NCBI GenBank assembly: GCA_900549895.1 | Contig: URQG01000042.1 | Location: forward strand, 1 to 10,773 | Direction: 5' to 3' | DNA length: 10,773 bases | Source: an uncultured Lachnobacterium sp. | Lineage (GTDB): Bacteria; Bacillota; Clostridia; Lachnospirales; Lachnospiraceae | Shown: positions 5,937 to 10,773 of the stretch, in pieces | Layout of the letters: each line of letters starts with the position of its first letter | Position numbering within the stretch: the first letter of the stretch is position 1 | The notes under the pieces: model-generated | Seen by the model: the letters and a program-made list of their open reading frames with translations, nothing else | Database searches by the model: none | What the model was told of the DNA's origin: nothing | Position numbers and translations under genes: made by a program

Positions 5937-7094
5937 ATGATCATGAAGCTGCAGCGCTGGATCGAGGATCTGGAGGATAACGAGTGGGGTTATGTGAGAA
6001 CACGTACACCACTGATGGCGAAGGCTGATCTCTACAAGATTTCCGGACACTGGGATCATTACATGGACGGAATGTTCATCTTAAATAAGGATTCCGATGA
6101 CAAGGAGACAATGGCCCTGCGTCCGATGACTTGTCCGTTCCAGTATTATGTATATATGAATGAGCAGCATTCTTACAGAGATCTTCCGTATCGTATGTCA
6201 GAGACATCCACTCTGTTCCGTAACGAGGATTCCGGTGAGATGCATGGACTTACCCGTGTAAGACAGTTTACGATTACAGAGGCACACATCATTCTGCGCC
6301 CGGATCAGGCTGAGGAAGAGCTGACAAGATGTACTGAGCTGTGCCACTATGTTATGAAGACACTTGGTATCGACGGAGATGTTACCTACCGTCTGTCCAA
6401 GTGGGATCCGAACAACAAAGAGAAATACCTCGGCGATGAGGAATACTGGAACAGCACCCAGCAGTATCTGCGTGACGTTATGAATGAGAATCATATTCCG
6501 TTCACAGAGGCTGACGGTGAGGCCGCATTCTACGGACCGAAGATCGATATTCAGGCGAAGAATGTATACGGCAAGGAAGACACCATGGTAACCATCCAGC
6601 TTGACTGCGCAAGTGCAGAGAAGTTCGGTATGTACTACATCGATGAGAAGGGTGAGAAAGTTCTGCCTTGGATCATCCATCGTACCTCCATGGGATGCTA
6701 CGAGCGTACACTCGCTTGGCTCATTGAGCATTATGCAGGAAAATTCCCTACATGGCTTTGCCCGGAGCAGGTTCGTGTGCTTCCGATTTCCGAGAAGTAT
6801 ATGGATTATGCAAACAAGGTTGCAGCAGAACTCAAGAAGAAGCATGTTGATGTAACCGTTGACAGCCGTGCCGAGAAGATCGGTTACAAGATCCGTGAGG
6901 CAAGACTTGACAAGCTTCCATATATGCTTGTTGTCGGACAGCAGGAAGAGGCTGACGGAACGGTTTCCGTAAGAAGCCGCTTCGCCGGTGATGAGGGTGT
7001 GAAGCCGCTTGATGCGTTTATTGCCCAGATCTGTGAAGAAATCGAGACAAAGGCAATCCGTGAGGAAGTTAAGACCGAAGAGGAGAGCAAGTAA
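5937..7094 (+). CDS. thrS: ThrRS C-terminal half: catalytic and anticodon-binding domains
   Basis: The conserved frame resumes at 5874, right after the TGA. The first in-frame ATG is 5937, preceded by AAAGGGA (5924-5930) 6 bases away, giving 385 residues. It carries class II motif 2 (TLFRNEDSGEMHGLTRVRQF), the catalytic zinc ligands in MTCPFQ (Cys), TEAHI (His) and IIHRTSMG (His), motif 3 (GCYERTLAWLIEHYAG) and the C-terminal anticodon-binding domain (VRVLPISEKY onward). Starting at 5937 would drop about 21 residues, including GQGLPLFTPKG before the motif 1 helix, so a restarted product may be inactive. The AAAGGGA also encodes the conserved PKG segment, so it may be no real ribosome site. 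The CPFQ and GCYERT wording marks the ThrRS subclass common in clostridia. Readthrough of the TGA is the simpler way to make a working enzyme. Confidence 0.65.
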   Translation: MIMKLQRWIEDLEDNEWGYVRTRTPLMAKADLYKISGHWDHYMDGMFILNKDSDDKETMALRPMTCPFQYYVYMNEQHSYRDLPYRMSETSTLFRNEDSGEMHGLTRVRQFTITEAHIILRPDQAEEELTRCTELCHYVMKTLGIDGDVTYRLSKWDPNNKEKYLGDEEYWNSTQQYLRDVMNENHIPFTEADGEAAFYGPKIDIQAKNVYGKEDTMVTIQLDCASAEKFGMYYIDEKGEKVLPWIIHRTSMGCYERTLAWLIEHYAGKFPTWLCPEQVRVLPISEKYMDYANKVAAELKKKHVDVTVDSRAEKIGYKIREARLDKLPYMLVVGQQEEADGTVSVRSRFAGDEGVKPLDAFIAQICEEIETKAIREEVKTEEESK

Positions 7095-7107
7095 GATACG
7101 GTATCTG

Positions 7108-7142
7108 CCCGGGGGATGAGTCGCGTAGCGTCCCTCGGGTTT
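7108..7142 (+). terminator. Probable terminator after thrS
   Basis: CCCGGGGGATG (7108-7118) pairs with CGTCCCTCGGG (7129-7139), an 11-bp stem with two G-T pairs and a 10-base loop. Only TTT follows before the sequence turns A-rich, so termination may be partial and some read-through into the permease is possible. Confidence 0.6.
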
Positions 7143-7179
7143 ATACATAAAAAAATTAATTTATTAAATGGAGGGAACA

Positions 7180-8538
7180 ATGTTAGAAAAAATGTTCAAA
7201 CTCAAAGAGAACAACACCAGCGTGAGAACGGAAGTGATCGCCGGTATTACGACATTCATGACAATGGCGTACATCCTGGCCGTTAACCCGAACATGCTGG
7301 GTGCAGCAGGAATGAATCCTACTGCAGTATTGATCGCAACCTGTCTTGCATCATTCGTAGGAACACTTGCGATGGCACTTCTTGCAAACTATCCGTTTGC
7401 ACTGGCTCCTGGTATGGGACTGAATGCATATTTCGCCTATACCGTATGTGGTAACATGGGTTACTCATGGAAAGTTGCTTTGATGGCAGTATTCGCGGAA
7501 GGTATTATCTTCATCATTCTGTCACTGACCAGCGTACGTGAGGCAATCTTTAACGCAATTCCGGCAACCTTAAAGAAAGGTGTTGGAGCTGGTATCGGTC
7601 TGTTTATCGCATTCATCGGTTTACAGGGCGGTCATATCGTTGTAAACAATGATTCTACGCTGTTAACTTATGTGAAATTTACAGAGAACTGGCACACAGA
7701 AGGTATCTGTGCGGTCCTTGCATTAGTTGGTCTTTTACTGACTGCAATCCTTTATGTAAAGGGTGTGAAGGCTTCCATCCTGATCGGTATTATCGTTACA
7801 TGGATTCTTGGTATGATCTGCCAGGCAGCCGGTATCTATGTGATCGATCCGGATGCCGGATACTATTCTTTATATCCATCTCTTGGAATTACCGATTTTA
7901 CAGCGATCAAGGATACATTCGGACAGTGCTTTACTGCTGATTTCAGCGGTGTCCGTGTCATTGATTTCATCGTTGTATTATTCTCATTCCTGTTTGTTGA
8001 TATGTTCGATACCATCGGAACACTCATCGGTGTGTCGGACAAGGCCGGCATGCTTGATGAGGAAGGAAAGCTTCCGAATGTTAAGCAGGCACTCCTTGCG
8101 GATGCCGTTGCTACTTCTGCAGGTGCTATCTTCGGTACATCAACAACCACAACATTCGTAGAGAGCTCTGCAGGTGTTGGTGCAGGTGCAAGAACAGGTC
8201 TTGCATCCGTTGTAACAGGTTTCTTATTCCTGCTTGCAATCTTCTTTGCACCGATCTTTACAGCAATCCCTGGATTTGCTACCGCTCCTGCATTAATCTT
8301 CGTAGGATTCCTTATGGTATCCGCAATCGTTAAGGTTGACTTCAGCGATCTTACGGAAGCCATCCCTGCATACCTTTGCCTGATCGCTATGCCGCTTATG
8401 TACAGCATCGCAGAAGGTATCGCAATCGGTGTTATCTCTTATGTAATCCTCAACCTTGTTTGCGGAAAGCACAAGAAGATCACACCTCTTATGTACATCC
8501 TCGCAGTCTTATTTATCTGCAAGTACATCTTCCTGTAA
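7180..8538 (+). CDS. AzgA-family purine (hypoxanthine/guanine/adenine) permease, NCS2 superfamily
   Basis: A 452-residue inner-membrane transporter that should import purine bases with protons. It resembles PbuG/PbuO of Bacillus and AzgA-type carriers. Diagnostic segments are ITTFMTMAYILAVNP near the N-terminus, ALAPGMGLNAYFAYTV, GVGAGIGLFIAFIGLQ, FVDMFDTIGTLIGV (about residues 271-284, including the substrate-site acidic residue) and GTSTTTTFVESSAGVGAG followed by RTG (about 318-338). Many hydrophobic segments fit the 14-helix fold. ATG 7180 is chosen over ATG 7168 because GGAGGG (7170-7175) precedes 7180 at ideal spacing and would otherwise lie inside the gene. It follows thrS by 85 bases with a weak terminator between, and a strong terminator stands after it. 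I see no purine riboswitch in the short leader. The exact substrate cannot be told from sequence. Confidence 0.93.
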   Translation: MLEKMFKLKENNTSVRTEVIAGITTFMTMAYILAVNPNMLGAAGMNPTAVLIATCLASFVGTLAMALLANYPFALAPGMGLNAYFAYTVCGNMGYSWKVALMAVFAEGIIFIILSLTSVREAIFNAIPATLKKGVGAGIGLFIAFIGLQGGHIVVNNDSTLLTYVKFTENWHTEGICAVLALVGLLLTAILYVKGVKASILIGIIVTWILGMICQAAGIYVIDPDAGYYSLYPSLGITDFTAIKDTFGQCFTADFSGVRVIDFIVVLFSFLFVDMFDTIGTLIGVSDKAGMLDEEGKLPNVKQALLADAVATSAGAIFGTSTTTTFVESSAGVGAGARTGLASVVTGFLFLLAIFFAPIFTAIPGFATAPALIFVGFLMVSAIVKVDFSDLTEAIPAYLCLIAMPLMYSIAEGIAIGVISYVILNLVCGKHKKITPLMYILAVLFICKYIFL

Positions 8539-8585
8539 TCGGGAATACGGATTTTAGATCAAAATGTAAAATTTGTAATTGGAAA

Positions 8586-8619
8586 ACATCCGGAGCCGTC
8601 AGGCTTCGGATGTTTTTTT
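8586..8619 (+). terminator. Terminator after the purine permease
   Basis: ACATCCGGAGCC (8586-8597) pairs with GGCTTCGGATGT (8602-8613) around GTCA, a 12-bp stem with one G-T pair, followed by a run of T's to 8619. This is a strong intrinsic terminator. Confidence 0.93.
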
Positions 8620-8652
8620 GATTCATAGGAAATTTTTTTCCATGAATCAAAA
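8616..8652. repeat. Long imperfect palindrome sharing the terminator T-run
   Basis: TTTTGATTCAT (8616-8626) pairs with ATGAATCAAAA (8642-8652), and inside it GGAAA (8628-8632) pairs with TTTCC (8637-8641) around TTTT, with one bulged A at 8627. This gives 16 bp in total. Neither strand has a T-run after the stem, so it is not an ordinary terminator. The remaining 8653-8795 holds no gene; TTCCAA (8665-8670) and TTGGAA (8686-8691) form a weak inverted repeat there. Confidence 0.6.
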
Positions 8653-8740
8653 CGCTTCAAAACATTCCAATAAATTAAGAATAGTTTGGAACAGATTACG
8701 CATATTAATTCAGAATCCATATGAAAGAAGCGATGGATGA

Positions 8741-8765
8741 TGTCGGCTGTCATAAGAAACCGACA
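8741..8765 (+). other. Leader hairpin before the DUF1540 gene
   Basis: TGTCGG (8741-8746) pairs with CCGACA (8760-8765), a 6-bp stem with a 13-base loop, ending about 17 bases before the AGGAGGT ribosome binding site. No T-run follows. It may protect the mRNA or be chance. Confidence 0.35.
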
Positions 8766-8795
8766 GAAATCAGATAGGATCAGGAGGTATGTGTG

Positions 8796-9113
8796 ATGAC
8801 AAAACTGGATTGTAATGTTGTAAACTGTTCTTACAATGAGAGTAACTGTTGCAGAAGAGAGGACATTCAGGTTGAGGGTATGCAGGCGAAGACACCATCC
8901 GAGACAAGCTGCGGAAGCTTTGCAGCCAAGGGATGCGGATGTGCAACCAACAAGATGGGTGAGCCGGAGAAGGATACAAATGTAGCCTGCGAAGCAACCG
9001 AGTGTAAATTTAATCGGGAAAAAGCGTGCTGCGCAAGCCATATCGGTATCGCCGGCGGACACGCGGACACCAGCAGAGAGACTGAGTGCGGAAGCTTTGA
9101 GTGTTGCTGCTAG
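8796..9113 (+). CDS. Cysteine-rich protein with two DUF1540 domains
   Basis: A 105-residue soluble protein with 15 cysteines (14 percent). Residues 4-42 and 63-101 are two copies of the same 39-residue unit, a match to DUF1540 by its pattern. Cysteines sit at 6, 11, 18, 19 and 39 in copy one and at 65, 70, 78, 79 and 98 in copy two, each copy ending TxCGSF. The linker adds GCGC (C47, C49) and the protein ends ECCC. No signal peptide or membrane segment is seen. Function of the family is unknown; the cysteine pattern suggests metal binding or redox, which is inference. ATG 8796 is chosen because AGGAGGT (8782-8788) precedes it by 7 bases; a GTG one codon earlier is less likely. It is a single-gene unit between two terminators and ends in TAG. 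Confidence 0.88.
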   Translation: MTKLDCNVVNCSYNESNCCRREDIQVEGMQAKTPSETSCGSFAAKGCGCATNKMGEPEKDTNVACEATECKFNREKACCASHIGIAGGHADTSRETECGSFECCC

Positions 9114-9162
9114 TGTTTGTTAGGCAGTAATCTGCATGTCATCGAATGACGGAAAAGGAAGG

Positions 9163-9197
9163 AAAACAGACAGGGCGTAAGGCTTCTGTCTGTTTTT
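9163..9197 (+). terminator. Terminator after the DUF1540 gene
   Basis: AAAACAGACAG (9163-9173) pairs with CTGTCTGTTTT (9186-9196) around a 12-base loop that can itself pair partly (GGC with GCT), with T's to 9197. The A-run on the left suggests it may also work on the minus strand. A small inverted repeat GTCAT/ATGAC (9138-9150) lies just before it. Confidence 0.85.
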
Positions 9198-9238
9198 CTA
9201 TATTGAGATCTTATGTCCCATGGATAAGCGGTACGATA

Positions 9239-9267
9239 TTGACAACTTTTACCGGAAGTGACAAAAT
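9239..9267 (+). promoter_or_regulatory. Probable promoter of the MATE gene
   Basis: A perfect TTGACA (9239-9244) is followed after 17 bases by CAAAAT (9262-9267), with TG one base before it as in an extended -10. The -10 is a 4 of 6 match, so the call is moderate. It lies about 50 bases ahead of the MATE start. Confidence 0.55.
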
Positions 9268-9318
9268 AATCTCATTAGGGGATGAAAAGTTTTGTTATGA
9301 AATAGAAAGAGTGTTATC

Positions 9319-10701
9319 ATGGAACAGAAAGTGAAAAAAGAAGCAAACCTCGGTGAAGACCGAATTGGAGGCCTGCTTTTTAAACTGGCACTTCCGGCAA
9401 TTCTGGCGCAGGTAATCAATCTGCTGTACAATCTTGTTGACCGCATGTATATCGGACATATTGCAAAGGTAGGTTCGGTTGCATTAACGGGACTTGGAGT
9501 AACGATGCCTTTTATCATGTGTGTCTCTGCATTTGCAGCGCTTGTGAGCATGGGAGGTGCGCCGCGGGCGTCGATCATGATGGGACGTGGCAACAGGGAA
9601 GAAGCGGAGAGGATTCTTGGCAACTGTACTTCGATGCTTGTGATCGTGGCGGTCATCGTGACGGCAGTAAGTCAGATCTGGGGAACGGATATTCTGATGC
9701 TTTTTGGTGCGAGTGAGAGTACGCTTCCGTATGCGTGGGCATATATGCAGATCTATTCCCTCGGAACGATTTTTGTGCAGCTTGCATTGGGGCTGAATGC
9801 ATTCATTAACGCGCAGGGATTTGCAAAGACCGGAATGCTGACGGTTGTGATCGGAGCGGTATGCAACATTGTATTAGATCCGCTCTTTATTTTTGGATTA
9901 CATATGGGTGTGCGGGGCGCGGCACTTGCAACGATCATCTCACAGGGAATCTCCTGTGTGTGGATCGTTCGTTTCCTGCTTGGCAGGCAGACGACACTTC
10001 GCATTCGAAAAGAAAATTTAAGGATCCGCCCGAAGACGGTCGGACCATGTATCGCGCTTGGTGTGGCACCGTTTATCATGCAGTTTACGGAGAGTGTGTT
10101 AAATATCTGCTTTAATACAAGTCTGTTAAAGTATGGAGGAGATGTAGCGGTCGGCGCAATGACAATCCTCTCCTCGGTCATGCAGATGTCGATGCTGCCG
10201 ATTCAGGGACTGACGCAGGGCGCGCAGCCGATCATCGGGTTTAATTACGGTGCGAAGAAGATGGATCGTGTAAAGAAGACCTTTCGGCTGCTTTTCTTAT
10301 CCTGTGTGACATTTACGGCTGTAATCTGGCTGATCTGCATGCTGCTTCCACAGGCATTTATTCTGATCTTTACGAATCAGGCGGAACTGATCACATTTAC
10401 CAAGTGGGCAATGCGCATCTATATGGCAGTATCACTGATCTTTGGTGTGCAGATCTCCTGCCAGCAGACGTTTATCGCATTGGGCAATGCGAAGACATCC
10501 GTATTCCTTGCGCTGCTGCGTAAGGTGCTTTTGCTGATCCCTCTGATCTATATTCTTCCGGCATTTATGGAAGATAAGCTGATGGCGGTATTTCTGGCGG
10601 AGCCGGTCGCGGATGTGATCGCCGTAACGACCACATCGATTTTGTTTTATCGCACATACCGGTCTCTCGGAAAAGAGAAGGAGCCGGTTGAGGCGCAATA
10701 A
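9319..10701 (+). CDS. MATE family efflux transporter (MepA/NorM-like)
   Basis: A 460-residue multidrug and toxic compound extrusion protein, the usual length (about 450), with hydrophobic segments that fit 12 transmembrane helices in two six-helix halves. It should export cationic drugs or metabolites across the cytoplasmic membrane in exchange for Na+ or H+. Typical segments are LALPAILAQVINLLYNLVDRMYIGHI near the N-terminus (first helix and loop), the GLGVTMP helix, NAFINAQGFAKTGM, and in the second half the GLTQGAQPIIGFNYGAKK block, which mirrors the first half. The tail (KEKEPVEAQ) is charged and cytosolic. ATG 9319 has only a weak purine-rich site (AGAAAGAG, about 9304-9311), so translation may be modest. 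No regulator gene is adjacent in the window. The substrate is unknown; many such genes are annotated as multidrug pumps without proof. Confidence 0.93.
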   Translation: MEQKVKKEANLGEDRIGGLLFKLALPAILAQVINLLYNLVDRMYIGHIAKVGSVALTGLGVTMPFIMCVSAFAALVSMGGAPRASIMMGRGNREEAERILGNCTSMLVIVAVIVTAVSQIWGTDILMLFGASESTLPYAWAYMQIYSLGTIFVQLALGLNAFINAQGFAKTGMLTVVIGAVCNIVLDPLFIFGLHMGVRGAALATIISQGISCVWIVRFLLGRQTTLRIRKENLRIRPKTVGPCIALGVAPFIMQFTESVLNICFNTSLLKYGGDVAVGAMTILSSVMQMSMLPIQGLTQGAQPIIGFNYGAKKMDRVKKTFRLLFLSCVTFTAVIWLICMLLPQAFILIFTNQAELITFTKWAMRIYMAVSLIFGVQISCQQTFIALGNAKTSVFLALLRKVLLLIPLIYILPAFMEDKLMAVFLAEPVADVIAVTTTSILFYRTYRSLGKEKEPVEAQ

Positions 10702-10773
10702 AGATGATATAGGAATCATAGGCGATTGCGAAACTCCTGTGGCGGCGTGCTCCGGCTGGGCTGACCCGGTGGC
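10702..10773. other. GC-rich stretch at the window end
   Basis: The 72 bases after the MATE stop contain no start of a recognisable gene. The last 44 bases are about 73 percent G+C, far above the neighbouring sequence. A small hairpin CTGGG with CCCGG around CTGA can form near 10755-10770. It may be the edge of a repeat or of a structured RNA cut by the window. Confidence 0.3.

Larger units (their letters stand above)
5127..7094 (+). pseudogene. thrS: Threonyl-tRNA synthetase locus interrupted by an in-frame TGA
   Basis: Read through, this is a full-length ThrRS of 655 codon positions (family about 640) that attaches threonine to tRNA-Thr. The frame is continuous from ATG 5127 to TAA 7092-7094 except for TGA at 5871-5873 (codon 249). 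The start follows AAGGAGG (5111-5117); an upstream ATG at 5091 lacks such a site. Order of parts: TGS domain (1 to about 62), editing/SAD domain with H72, H76, C179 and H183, catalytic core with all expected zinc ligands, and the anticodon-binding domain. No residue looks degraded on either side of the stop, unlike an old pseudogene. It may be a sequencing error, a fresh nonsense mutation, a recoded UGA or a split enzyme. It is listed as a pseudogene only because the standard code stops here; the two halves are given separately. The T-box leader controls the unit. Confidence 0.85.

Noticed and set aside
6198..7148. Long minus-strand open frame (316 codons) opposite thrS
   Set aside because: It lies antisense to the conserved catalytic and anticodon-binding coding sequence, has a cysteine- and leucine-rich composition typical of antisense reads, and no sensible ribosome site.
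7095..7179. Purine riboswitch ahead of the permease
   Set aside because: The 85-base gap holds only a weak terminator and AT-rich sequence; none of the conserved purine-aptamer junction bases are present.
9146..9334. Plus-strand 62-codon frame between DUF1540 and MATE genes
   Set aside because: It spans the intrinsic terminator and the MATE promoter, overlaps the MATE start, and shows no conserved features.

Overview
The window looks like a chromosomal segment of a low-to-mid GC Firmicute, most likely a gut-type member of class Clostridia (Lachnospiraceae-like). The reasons are the strong AGGAGG-type ribosome binding sites, the T-box leader on thrS, the TPP riboswitch on a short stand-alone ThiC, a two-domain DUF1540 protein, an AzgA-type purine permease and a MepA-like MATE pump. 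Genus assignment is inference; no rRNA is present. There are no transposases, integrases, CRISPR arrays or phage genes, so this reads as core genome.

Layout. Positions 1-1932 hold the 3' end of groES and complete groEL, one chaperonin operon, with two hairpins in the spacer. A small two-helix membrane protein gene (1974-2252, minus strand) converges on groEL. From 2456 a sigma-A-like promoter, a TPP riboswitch and two successive intrinsic terminators precede thiC (2773-4083). A promoter with an inverted repeat in its spacer drives a SEC-C zinc-motif protein (4223-4723). A promoter, a threonine T-box leader (specifier ACC) and a terminator then precede thrS (5127-7094). Downstream are an AzgA-family purine permease (7180-8538), a strong terminator, a cysteine-rich DUF1540 protein (8796-9113), another terminator, and a MATE efflux pump (9319-10701).

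The genes are mostly independent transcription units with their own promoters and terminators. Two are controlled by RNA sensors of the product or substrate of their pathway: thiC by thiamine pyrophosphate and thrS by uncharged tRNA-Thr.

The main anomaly is an in-frame TGA at codon 249 of thrS (5871-5873). The reading frame is intact and well conserved on both sides. The stop falls at the junction between the TGS/editing half and the catalytic/anticodon-binding half. It could be a sequencing or assembly error, a real nonsense mutation, a recoded UGA, or a split enzyme. The sequence alone does not decide. Other points worth a second look are the doubled terminator and competing hairpins in the thiC leader, inverted repeats lying inside two neighbouring promoters, a long palindrome after the permease terminator, and the duplicated 15-cysteine DUF1540 protein.
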